This document shows positions 29,001 to 42,500 of a stretch of DNA of 64,000 nt, piece by piece. Below the pieces are notes generated by a model. That model did no database searches. It worked only from the letters and a program-made list of their open reading frames with translations, and was not told the DNA's origin. Position numbers and translations under genes: made by a program. Positions within the stretch are counted from its first letter, which is position 1. The number at the start of each line of letters is the position of its first letter. Origin of the DNA: Vanilla planifolia (Eukaryota; Streptophyta; Magnoliopsida; Asparagales; Orchidaceae); NCBI GenBank assembly GCA_023846275.1, contig CM043872.1, forward strand, positions 25,777,670-25,841,669. Reading direction: 5' to 3'.

Positions 29001-32000
29001 AATTAGTGAGTAGGAATTTTTCTTTATCACAGCTGTAGTATTTCAATAATTCTTTGGAAATTTGCTTCCTGTAAATGTTTTAGTAATTCTATTCTAATTT
29101 GTTTGTTATTACTATGAAATTTAAATGATTTTTAAGAATTCCACTGGATTTTGTTTCTTATTACAAGCTTTCTTTTACAAATTAATGTCATTGTATAATG
29201 GTTAATAAGTGTGGAATTTTAAAATTAATTAATCCTATTTAAAAAAAATTGTTGCAAAAATGTCCCATCTTGACGAGCTTTATCTTATCCCATCATGAAG
29301 TCTCAACCGTCCAAAAATGTCGTCGTGTTGTTCTTCTTCCAAGCTCTTCAACTCCAGTCACAATGCTGATCTTCTGAGATTCTGCCGTGTAACTTGTGTC
29401 AATGTCATAGAGTCGTCCAACAAAAATGACAAAAACTACCCTTTTGCTTGAGTGCAACAACTTCGACAATTATGCACCTCACTTGCCCTTCAACAATTAA
29501 AGGAAGAGAAGGTGTTGCACCTGAGCCAACTATATCACATTCTTGCCTCACTTCAATGTTGCTTATGGTTTGTTATGCATATTGATTTTTGAATTTTGTC
29601 ACTTGATTTGTGGTTCGCTCAGTAATAGAATCATGAATGAAAGTTTCAAGAATACTTATCATGGTTTTTATCTGGGTTCACAAAACTAAGATGGTTATTT
29701 CACAGGCTTTCGAAAATAGACCTTGGTATATCTTATTATCTCGAGGCTATCGATCATGTTCTTGAAAAAGCATCACAAGATGTCACCATGATCCTAGAAG
29801 CATTTTCTCTTTGTTAAGGACATTGCTTCATCTCTTATGACAAAGAAAACATAGAAAATATCTACAAAATATAGGATGACAACAAACAAATTTAGTTCTT
29901 TCTTTATGTTTGAAGTTACTTGTAGTTACAAAAACACAATCTCTTCAACCAAACAAACTTATTTAAAGCTATCACTATTTAGTAAAAATAAATAGAATTT
30001 TGTGGGAGATGATTAATCAGACAGACTATTTTGTAAATTCTATCAAGTATTTAAATCATTGGAAAAAAAAAAGGTAGTTTTCTAAATATATTAAGTGTTA
30101 GAACTAATAGAATAAATCCATGGATTATAGATTTAGGAGAGTTGATCATGATTGGTGGTGTTATTATTTTGAAAAATTATAATCAATGCTATAGAAATTT
30201 TATTATCCATATTATAGATAAATTTCTATCTCAAGTAGTCGAAATATGTTCTGTTTCTATTTTAAAGGATTTTTTTTAGCTTTATGTCATTGGTTTCTAA
30301 CTTTAATTATAATTTGTTATCTATTAGTAGATTTATTTTTGAAAAAATTGTATTACTAAATTTTCATAAAATCTTTGTAAATTTTTGGATTTGGATTCAG
30401 GGATAATAGTACAATTTTAAGATAAGTTCGAGCTTCTATCTTCTCAAGATTGATAACACTATATAGACAATTCCAAAGGCAATATGTAAAATAAATCCTC
30501 TTTCAATTAGTTCTAATAATGTAATATAATTATATTGTAGTATTGTAATTTTTTATATTTGAGAAACATTCTCTTTATTATTCAAAAATAAAAGTTTTAT
30601 GTTTTTTTAGTATGAGAATTTTCAATTATCAAAACATGTTTGAAATTTTTATCCAAATTGATCTTTTCAAATTTAAAATTGGTGAGATGATTTTTTTATT
30701 GAATTAGGCAAAAATTTCAAACATGTTTGGATGTCAGAAAAATCTCACACCAAAAAATTTTTAGTAGTTTTATTTTTGAATAATAAAGGGAAAAGTTTCT
30801 CAATATACAAAAAATTTAAATGACCCAAATGATGATTCGTATTTGTGGTAGCTTAGGCTTACTATGTCAAGTTATGATCCTCTTGGGTTGTTTCATTTCG
30901 ATCTTAGTATGTTTTATCCCTAAAAGATGTCTCAACATCATAATACCATTACATCACATATAAAGTCTTAAATCTTCCCTTCTATAGCCAATGTGAGACT
31001 ATTTATTTCTACTTTTCTTTACTTAAAAGTCTATCATAAGCCTTTTCTTGCCTGATAATTCCTCATTTTGAGAAATCTTTCAATGACCACTTCCTATCTT
31101 TTTCGATCTTAGGTGTTATGTGTTTATTAGGTTCCGCTTCATTTGTCTTTGAACTACATTAAATTAGAGGGGGTACGATTATGATATTATATTTGTGATA
31201 ATCCAATCTTTTTATGTCAATATATTGTTTCTTTAAGTTACCCCATTCCAACCTTAGTTTTTATTTTTGAAAGGTTAATCAACATATTAAAACCATTGTA
31301 TTACATAAAAAATCTAGGATCTTCTTTCTTGTAGTTGAAATAGATTATTTGTTCTTGCATCTCGCCACCTAGAAGCCAGTCAAGAGGCACCTCTTGTTTG
31401 ATGATTTGTCCCGATGACATCACTCTATTGTATCGAAAAGAGTTGCTATGTCTACAAGAGAGAGTGAATTATGCAAATTCAAAATTTCAAACCATTGTTA
31501 AAAGACTTTATTATTCTTAATCTTGTTGGTTATTATAACACTCGTTTTTAAAAAACTTGTTGTGTTGTAATACAAATAAATTAAAGTACACAGTTTTAAG
31601 TAATTCAATCCAAACTTGAATCACCATTTGCTCTTGATAAAATGGTTAAGCAATCCACTAAAAATATTGATTTAATTAAAGATTATAGCACTGGCTATTA
31701 AAAGCCTATAACACCAGTTTAATAAAAACCTATAACACTGACTTGATAAATTACAACCACCAACTTTATAATAGCCTATAATATTGACTTAATAAAAGCC
31801 AACACAGTAGGTTAATAAAAGCCGGTTTAATGAAAGCCAACACATTGGCTTAATAAAAATCTATGATCACGACTTAATAAAAACCAATAAATAGAACAAG
31901 TGAAACATCCCAATAATGGAACAAGGAAACTAAATAACAACTTAATACAATAAGTCTATAATCAATTGAACAATTAAGCTAGAGATACATTACTTCAATC

Positions 32001-35000
32001 AATACAAAGTATGCAATGAAAATCAATGCTTATATTAGAGAGAATGTAATAGATATAACTTAAAATAATAAAATGTAACTTAACTCAAGTATGTAAAAAA
32101 GTCGTGTTTCAAGTTAAATGACAAAGTTTTATACTTTTATCTTCTTAGAAATGATGAATCCAATCAAACTCTTTTATAAGAATATTTAATTTTTGTATTA
32201 ATCTTCTTTAATGTTTGGAGGCCCTTAAATAACTCTTCTTATGCTCTCAAACTATTTTATCAAAAAATAGTCAAACTAGTCATTATTTACTTTGATCATG
32301 CTTTATGATCCAAGTGATCATACAAGTACAATGACAACATCATCCAAAAAATTGCTATTATTCAAGTAATTCATTTCATTTATACAAATGGATTGTACAA
32401 ATGCAATAAGGAAATTGTGTGGTATGACTAGAATAAAACTGTATATGCAAGATGTTACAATACGATAAGTCTTATGACAAACTCATTTTCTCTAATCATG
32501 CTTCTACGGTGCAACCTAATATATTATACAGTTATAGTAGTAGTCTCTCAGGTTAAATGGTATCGCACAAGTATGATGGTGATATTGTACAAGTATGACA
32601 AAAATTCGCTCAACCTTAGCCTCAGTTTTTAATACTATGCTTTAAGGTAAAAGATATCATACAAGTACAAAAGTTATATCATACTAGTAAGACAAAATTC
32701 ATCGCATTATTTACTTATTGTTAAGATTATATTACAGAGACGATGAGAAACGTCGTATTATATGAAGCCTGTTAGCACCATATCTCTCGAGGACTCAACT
32801 CATATCTCACTTGATCCAATCCCTTTTTTGATTTTTTAAATGAATAGATCATGTTATTACAAAAGGAATATTGTATTATACTAAGATTAAGAACACTAAA
32901 CCTCAAATTGAACCTCCCAAGTAATTATAAGGGTTCTTGTAAGATAAGAGTATCGTAATGTTACACACAATATTACTTATGCATGTACTACAGGATTGCC
33001 TATGACCAATGCTCTGTCCAATCCCATGAAATAGTTAGTTGTATTGTACGAAGGTGAACTCATACAAGTATGATTAGTACTAATAATGCAATCCTAATTC
33101 AACTCATTCATCTTTCAATTTTTACTTAATTTAATCTTAACATATGATGAATTCATTGTAAATACAATGTTATAAAAAAAATATTATATGTAAAATAAGA
33201 TAAAATGTATGTCTTATGTAAATCCTCAATGTCTTAAATAAATTTTTATAGAATTTGACATTCTAATTACCAAAATAAAAAGTCTTAATAAAAAATCTTC
33301 TTCTCTTGTTGCTTGAGCCTATTTTTCTTTTAATGATTGTTATGATTATCACCCAAATATCTCTATTCAGTTCTTTGAGTCATATGATTAAAAAATCTTC
33401 TTCTCTTAAGATGCATGATCTAAAATCACTTAGAAAAATCATTAATAATATAATACAATTGTTTGTTGTCATCAAACAAGTTATGCGATGGCCAAAAAGT
33501 ATAACTATCTCTACCTTTTGATGATTACAAAACTGTTGAACAAATGTAAAATAAAAATATATTAAATCATGTAAAGCAAACAAACGCTCCTTTTAGATTC
33601 ATGCTCTTTTTTAATGTATTCAAGTAGAGCAATTATAAATAAGATATTAGAATGTAATATAATGGTTTTATTGTTCTCAAATTAGTGGTGCAATGACCAA
33701 ATGATTCAACAATCTTGATGATCACACTCTACCATTTTTGGTCTCAGGTGTTATAGGGGCCATAACATAATTATATTATAATTATTAGAACTAACTGAAA
33801 AAAAAATTATTTCACAAACTATATTTGGAAGTTGTTCATCTAGAGTACCATCATTCTTTAGATGATAGAGACCTAAAGACATCTTAGTTTTTCAAATGAT
33901 CATCTTTAAATCTAAATCATAAAATTCAAAATGATCTTTTAAAAATTTAATAACATAATTTTTCTTGTAAGTGAATTTATTGATATATAACAAATTGTAA
34001 AATAAGGAACAAATAATATAGAATTAAGATTTAAATCATTTGAAATAGAAATAGAATATTTTTCATCCACTTCTATTAAGAATCTGTTGACAATATGCAC
34101 GTAATGCTTTTATTGTTCTCAAATTAATGGTGCAATGACCAAATGATACAACAGACTCGACGATCACTCTACCATTTTTGGTCTCAGGTGTTATAAGGGT
34201 CATAGCATAATTATATTATAATTATTAGAACTAATTGAAAAAAAAAATTATTGTGCAAACTAGCTTTGGAAGTTGTTCATCTAGAGTACCATCATCCTTT
34301 AGATGATAGAGACCTAAAGACATCTTAGTTTTTCAAATGATTATCTTTAAATTTAAATCCTAAAATTCAGAATGACCTTTTAAAAATTTAATATCATAGT
34401 TTTTCTTGTAAGTGAATTTATTGATATATAACAAATTATAATATAAGAAACAAATAATATAGAGTTAACATTTAAATAATTTAAAATAGAAATAGAAAAT
34501 TTTTCATCCACTTCTATTAAGAATCTGTTGACAATATGCACGTTGAAATTCTCATAGCACGGATTATAGTTTTTCAAAATAATAGTATCACCTATTATAT
34601 GATCAAACACTCCTGAATTTATAATCTATAGATTTATTGTATTGGATTTAACCCTAATATATTTAAGAAATTTCTAATTTGTATGAAATTCAATTATTGA
34701 TTTGGGATTTTGATTAATCATATTTTGCAAAACTTTTAGTTGTTCTTGCTAAAAAGTGGTGGCTCTAAAGGTGTTTGTGTTAAAGAGATTGTGTTTTCAT
34801 AATTAGCGGTGACTTGAATGTGGAGTAATAATTAAATCTCTTTGTTATTATCATATATTTTGCAGAAGATATTTCTTGTATTTTCTTTGTGGGAGGAAAC
34901 GAAGAAGCGATATACTCATCAAAAAGTTAGTGGAGGATGCCGACGATTGAGAGAGGCTCTCATAGTTTGTTGGGACTGTGGCCGTTGAGAATGCCGAGGT

Positions 35001-36551
35001 TAGTGGTAGGCAAGTTGGAATTGTCAATTCAGTCATTTGCTTATGACTGCTGGAGCTAAAGAGATCAACAAGTACTGTTGGAGAGATCTGGAATGGCCAA
35101 TGTTGTCTTTTGCTAAAAAAATTGAGAAGGGTTGTTGAAGCTTCACAACGGCTGCCAAAGAATTCTTAGCGTCTAGATTGGGAAGCAGTCATATAAGCCA
35201 ACAAGATGGGATAGGAGCAGTCATGGAAACAACCCTATTCAATGACTGTTGAGTGCTTTGCTTCATGAAGAGACGGGATGGGTCCAAAAGCTGTCCTTTA
35301 GTCTACCAAATGTGAAGGACTTAGATTACATGACTAGACAGGTGGAAACCCCATTCGCGAATGTCGAAGAAGTCTGATAATGAAGGGGAGATTGAAGAAA
35401 TAAACGTGAATAGAAAGATAGTTACTGGATGAGACGAGATAGATCAATGCGACTATAGCTTCACAGAATAGGAAAACATAGTGTTGCGTCGCTGTAGCTG
35501 TCCATGATGAGAAGAATTACTGTTGCACTACTGTAGCTGTCAATGATGAGAAAAATTGCTGTTATGACTAGTTAAAACTTCGGCACTATAGCGCTTTGAT
35601 ATCATGTTGAAGTTAGAGAAGTGAATTACATTTTTTTCTCTTAATCATTGAGAACATAAAGGAAATATATAGTTAGAGTAGTTGGCTATTTTTATAGTTC
35701 TAATTTGAGAAAAAAATCTCACAAAATAAAGAGAGTAAATCAGGAAATAATTTTAGTAACAAGTCATCAAAATTATCTCTGCATTTATACATATCAAAAT
35801 CAAGTTTAGTAAATAATTGCAGTTAAAATTATTTTTAATAGAACTGATTAGATTTGGGATTCTACAATGATAGATTCAAATCTTTGTTTTTTTTTTTAGT
35901 CTTAGCTTAGACTATTTGCTTCTTGTACAATGGATGGAATGCAAGTCAAGTTTAGTTCTCTATTTCTCTCTTTATGGTGTTCATGTCAATTCTCACTAGT
36001 TTCGTGCGATCACGCTAGAAGCTAATTGCAGATTAACTATCACTATATAACAGAGATCAATTTTACTAATTAAAAGCTGCAGATCTTTATAGAATCTTTC
36101 TAATCATATTAACTCAAAGATTCCTTTGCAGTTACCTTATTCTCAACCATACGACCATTTTGTGTAACCACTGAATTCTTCTTACTCATCCAGGCTGCCA
36201 TAGTTTAGTATGAAAATCTGATGTTGACATATTGTCTTCATAGGAGTTGACTCAGTCTATGTCTTTAATGCAATAATTCCTCTATGTCCATTTTTTCTTA
36301 ATATTAGACGATTGTTTAGAGTTCCCATCAAACTTTGAATAGTGAATGCATAAATTGACTCACAATACTTATTGTAAAAGAGAAATTAGGACAAATAAAT
36401 TAGTTCTCACTAATTTTTAATATTTTCCTTTATCAATTAATGAGGCATTTGCCTTTATTTTTTACTTTCTAGCCATGTTCCAAGGGGTTGCTTGTTGGTT
36501 TTTATCAATTCATACCAACTTCTTTTAGAAGATATAGGAAGTATTTTCTTT

Positions 36552-36588
<37 letters not shown>

Positions 36589-39500
36589 CTTACTCCTTGC
36601 CATCTCAATGGAAGTATTTCATTCAACATGATCTTTTACATCAAATTCTGATTTTAGTTTCATTATTTAACCATAGTTGTCATTGCTAATAATATTTTCG
36701 TTTATGTTGACAATCAAGGCAGATTCTTAGCACTAAAGTTTTTCTTTATGAAGTATGCTTTGTTTAACTTTGCTTGTATCTCCACTTGTTGGGCTGTATT
36801 AAATCATGTTAATCATGCCTTTGGTGATAACTTGAGCTTATATAGTGACATCTTCAATTGGCACACACACATTTTGTTTTTCTTTTTTTATCATTTAAAA
36901 AGACATTTGCTATATCCCAATCAAGGTTAACAATAGTAGATAATAGGATTTTATCAGTGCCAATGTTTATTTCTAGTCAATCTCATTACTTTGTATAAAA
37001 CTTGGGGCTTTCAATCATATTTTAGAATTGTTAATGCTCTCATTACTTTCTATTTAATAGTGAATATCTACTTGCAACCAATTTTTTGTAAATAACTTAA
37101 CCATGTCACAAATTCCATTCTTTATTAAAGCTCTCATTTCTTCATGAATTGTAGCATCCCATTTTGGGTTTACGAAGGCCACTTGAACATTACTTAGTAT
37201 TCTTGCTCTATTTGCTTTCTATTCTTAAGTTATTTTGGAATAATTTTGATTATGTTAAGAAATTGGAGAGTTCTTATTTGGAGTAGAATTCCACCCCTCT
37301 TTGAAGAGCAATAGGAATATCTAAATCACTTGTGGCCATTAGACCACTTTTAAGATCTTGTTCAACTGTGAAAGATTTACAACAATAGGCTTCTCAATTC
37401 TTACCTTGCTTTTTCTTTGTTATGGTTTCACATAGAAGGTTAGGAGTATCTTGGTCTAGACAACACTATGGGTAGACTTGGCCAGACATTCAAAATGAAA
37501 TAAGTACAAGAATAGTAGGACCCTAATGTTGGTCTTAATCTAATCTCTCCCCTAGAGATGTATTAAAAAATAAGATTGGTTCTCAAGAAATGTAATATTT
37601 GATGTTATGATGAATTTTATATTAAAAAAAACATTTATATCTCTGTTTAGAGGGTGAATATCCCATAAATTTATACTTAAAGGCTTTTGGTTGAAGCTTG
37701 TGGTATTAAAGATCCTGATTATAAACATAGGTGTATTGATAAATGTCTTTTTAATGAAGGGAGTTTAGCATTCAAATGAGGGTATTGAGTTAACAAGGAA
37801 TTTTGTGGTGTTTAAAAGTTATGTTTTGAATGGTAGCTAGTTAAACAAGTTTAAGACCTTGAGGATTGCTTCACTCCAAAAAAATATGAAATATGATTTG
37901 AGAACATAATGGGATGAGCAAATTCAATAAATTAATGTTTTCTTTTAGCAATACCCTTTTGTTAGCAATATAGGAACGACCACTTTCATGGAAGGTAATA
38001 TGGGAAGTGAGGTATTTGATAAGATCATTTGTGAAATAAATATAACTATTATCAAGTGTATTATATGGATTGGAGTTTGAAATGTAATTTTGACAAATTT
38101 ATGAAAATTAAAATAGTATTGACTTCAAATTGTTCTTTCATCACATATATCCAACATTCTAGCGTGATAATCAATAAAGTTCATAAACTATCATGTCCCT
38201 AACAAACTTATGACCCCTGTTGGTCTTTAAATATTATTATGAATCTTAGTGTCACAATAACTATTTCCTTTTCATGACCCAATGTTAGTGTAGAAATAAA
38301 TCTTTTGGATAAACTATCAGATAAAATATCGAAATTTAATAATCTTAATTGGTTTTTGGTAGAACGTGAAATACAAAAATCTCCTTGATTTCTGTTCTTT
38401 GTCGCATGCTCAATCACAAGGAATCTGGTTGCCGTTTGTACTTTGAGCAAGTCTATATGAATCAACAACTCAGTGAATTACAAGATGGAAAATCAAAAAA
38501 ATCTGGAATAAAAAATTTCAACCCAAGCAATCATAGGTAGAACAAACAAATTTATAGCCAAGCTTATCTAATATTGCTACTAAGATCTATTCTGAACAGG
38601 CAACTACTGCTCTAATTCTTGTCTCTACTATAGGTATTTTTGCTGATCAAATCATCGCCTTCAATGTATTTGTTGATCTAACTACTATCAAGTTCACCAA
38701 TTCATATATTATTTTCAATAATACTGAATTTTTCTTAGAGAATTTTCCTTAGAGAGTTGATTTTCCTTATCGTGATATCTTCGTTAGGTAGATTTTGGAA
38801 TATGTGAAACAAAATTCAACATTAAAATTAATATAATAATTTTTGCTTCCTAGATATACAGATTATTTTTTTTGTCTACAATCAATAATTTCAAGTTCTT
38901 ATCATACTTTATATATTCCTCTAATCCTTTGTTCCTTTTATGTCATATGGTAATCCTTAGTTCCTTCTTTGTCATATGATAATCCTATGTTTGTCATTCG
39001 GTAGTTTTCAAAATTATTTTTATTCCAAAGAAGAGTTGTCAACTTTACCTATATGTGCCATAGATGTTGGAGAAATTTGGGTGGTTGTTCTCCCTTCTTA
39101 GTGATCTTTGGTTTCTTGATGAGTTGATAAAGCATTGACTTATTGATAGGAAGGTTCAAGTTGTTGCCCTTGAGATGTTCATTTTTAGATGCAGATGCAA
39201 TCTTTGTGTGTTCCTTTTCTCTCGACTTTCAATAAACTAGTCAACCATGGAGTTTCTAGCAAATATCTTGAGAATAATAAGATCTATTGTGATAGTCACC
39301 AAAGTTTCTTTCTCTGGCCATTTAAATTTGAGGATGGCTGTCAACTACAAGAGCTCAATTTTGGAAGGTACCAGTTGTATTAGGATCTATGCATGGATGA
39401 AACACTATCGATCTCCAATTTTCTTCTCTCCTCACCTCAATAAATCATCCCAAAAATTTAAAAGATGTTTGATTCTAAGGAGACAGCCTCTAGCTCCATC

Positions 39501-42500
39501 AAAATTAGGATTAAATCATTTTTAGAAATAGACACCTTTTTTTTTAGTATTTGAACATATTTTATACTATTGTTTGGGGTTTCTGTCTCAATCTAATTAA
39601 GATATTGATGTAATTAGTGACAATCATTCTTCCTTTCCTTGTCTTGTAGAAGACCAATTTGATCTCAAAACAATTTTATTATTCTCCATATTTGAGTAAA
39701 TTTGTTGGATGGCCTTCCACACTTATTGACATTCTTAAAAAAAATATATAAGTCCTCCCAATTTTTTGCTCTATTGAATTTTTCATTCAATTGATTACAA
39801 TAAAGTTTTCCACTTCTCAAACCTTGCATTCAATATCAATGGCTTTTAGATTTCTTCAATTAAACATCCAATCTTTTTTTCTTGATCAACTAGTTTGAAG
39901 GTTTGGAAATTTCATGAAAATTTGTCCCATATGGTTGCTGCTGAGTTATTTGAAGGGCGAGGAGAAAAAAAACAGAGAATGAAAAAATTGCATTTTTTGT
40001 TGTAGTTAGGTCAAGTCAATGTATCATTCACTCTTCTATCTTTCAATAGTTGAAGTCTTACTTCTAGTCTCAAATTTACAAGATAAGGAAGAAAGGATGA
40101 CAGAAAAACTAACCAAACCTTTAGATTAGTCATGTCAGCAAAATGAATGCTTGAAAGGAGGTTAACCATAACAAAAAGACAAGTAGGACACCCAAGTTTT
40201 GCTATGAAAGAAGCAGAAAAGTGTAATGCTATTAGGAAAAACATGGAACCTCATGACCGGTTGTTACATATTGGCTATGATTTTGATATCATGAAACGAT
40301 AGCTGAAAATAATGGAATTGATAACTTTAATTAAATATTGTGATAGATGGTGTATATATACAGAAAATATTGTTTCCTAATCATCCTAGCTATATAAAAA
40401 AACCTATGATATTATTACAATCATAAAAAAAAAATCTGCTTCTAAAACAAGTAATTATCTTCTTTACACATTTCTTTGGACTTAGGTCTTTATAGAATCC
40501 TGCAAGATCTCCAACACCCTCCATTGTTCTTGTCCCAAATATGTTTTCGTTCATGATAAATAGTCGTTCTCCTTCCACTCAAAAGCTAAGAAACATGAAA
40601 TTTGTTATAATTATAATAAGTACTTCGAAGAATTCCTAGCAAAATTTACCTTTATTTTATATTATATTTTATTTTATTTTGGAAGGTGGAGTTAGTTGAA
40701 AAAATGTAATCTGTGTAGAAACTTTTAATCCAAGGAATTGTTGGAACCACAACTGAAAAACTTGTCCTAACCCTGGACCCATCTGACTAAATCTTTGATC
40801 AATACCTCCATTTGAAGTAAAAGCTTCAACTTTATTTTGAGAGTAATTCAATCTTTAACTCACAATTACACTCAAGTATTATGTGTTTTGGAACAACAAA
40901 TTCGAATCATAATGGAAAGATTCTTTCAACAATGTATTTTTTTTCAAAAAAAATCATTTTTAATCAAGTTGTAATGTCCAGTTCTTGCAACGATCAGTAC
41001 ACTTAAAATAGGTTATTCTTGCATGTTGATTAACTTTTCTTTGGATTTGCAACTTGAAAGTCTCTTTCATGGCAAAAAGAAAATTCTTTCGAAGAGTATG
41101 GAAATAATTATCATCTATAACATATATCCAACATTTTGGACTATGCATATTTCATCAAAAACATGTAATGTTAACTCCATCTCCAATGGAAAAAATTCTA
41201 AAAAAATTCACAATTCAAGTGATGAATTGTTATAAAAGATGTTATTAATGTAAGAGAATTCATTGTGTTGATGATGCGTTCTTTAAAGAGTTAAGAGTTT
41301 TGTATATATATATTTCATGCTTATTTATGAAAGTAATTAAGAAGAAAAAATAAATTAAAAAAATAAAAAATACATAATTTTGGGAATGAACTAGTCTGAA
41401 AGATGCTATTAGTATTGGAAAATTCATTGTTGAGGATACATACTTTAAAGAGAATTTTGTTACAATTGTGTTTATTTGTATTTCATGCATGTTTTTGAGA
41501 TAGAATTACTTAGTGGAGGAAGACAACTTTATGATGCAAGCTTTTATGTAGATAAATCTACTAAACTATCTATTGAATTATTGTTCTTAGCAAAGTATTA
41601 TTTTCTATCGATACAGTAATGAGTGATGATTAATAATGGTTACCCTTTTTAATAAAAAAATTTATTATAATTTGCATCTAACATAATACAAGAAATTTAA
41701 TACATGATGTACAAACAAGGTAGCACTGCAACAATCAAAACAGAGAATCTACAAAATAATTAATCAAGAATATTAGAGACTAACATATAGTCTTGCGTGA
41801 TGTTCTTTCATTTCCTTTGCATTTGTATTGAAAAATTAGGAGATATTTGACCATGATAATTAAAACAAGGTAGTCATTAGAAATATCTAACGAGGCCAAA
41901 GCTTCATTGGAACAATTGCGACATAGCTAAGCGCCAACAAAAAAAATCTTTTTGCAAGAAGTCTTAAGGGGAGTTCTTTATGAAAGTTTTTGAGTTATTC
42001 AATCTTTGCATTGCGATCACTAACTATATATTGTCGTAAACAAAATGAAACCTGGTACAAATGAAGTGCTTTCTCAATAAACTCACTTAATGGTAAAGCA
42101 TTCATTGGTGTTCAATTTGAGTAGGAAGCCAGACGAGATTCTGCATAATATAGATGTTATCACAGTAAAGAAAGTCATATTTTCGAGGAAGATCCAACTT
42201 AGAGAAAAGAAAGGTAAAAGGCAAGGGACTTAGGAGAAGCAGGAAGGGGTGTTAGACTTGAGGTGCATTACTTACTCCTAATAGGTGTCGCAAGAGTGAA
42301 ACCCGCCATAGGTGGTTGAATTGGGTTGTGTTTCTTAACAAAGATAGTGGAGGCAATGATCTAATCAGCATAGATACCTTTAGAGAGGTAGAAGTTATAA
42401 TAGTGTACCCTAATTAGCATTAATTTGTAGAAAGCAATTATTGCTTATCCAATATTATTAGTAGTGCCTTGGCCATAATGAATCTCATCTTTATTTCATT

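Larger units (their letters stand above)
33660..35866 (-). mobile_element. Ty1/copia fossil, 5' part with LTR
   Basis: On the minus strand: an LTR (about 35866-35605), a primer-binding-like TGATATCAAAGC next to it, a gag-side region (about 35600-34650), then the protease-site/pre-integrase region (about 34620-33660). Part of it, 33661-34543, is present as two tandem copies. Clearly broken in many places and only partial. No matching second LTR was found. Confidence 0.7.
36480..40650 (-). mobile_element. Ty1/copia fossil, second family
   Basis: On the minus strand: an LTR whose inner edge is near 40295 (TTTCA before a TGATATCAAAA primer-like site), a gag region (about 40250-39200, including an IWxAI..YSxxEN-type block and EVRREE), and an integrase-end and reverse-transcriptase region (about 37330-36700, with [12 protein letters not shown] and [18 protein letters not shown]). 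A copy of repeat A lies inside it at 38290-38810. Broken throughout; limits approximate. Its LTR differs from that at 35605. Confidence 0.65.
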
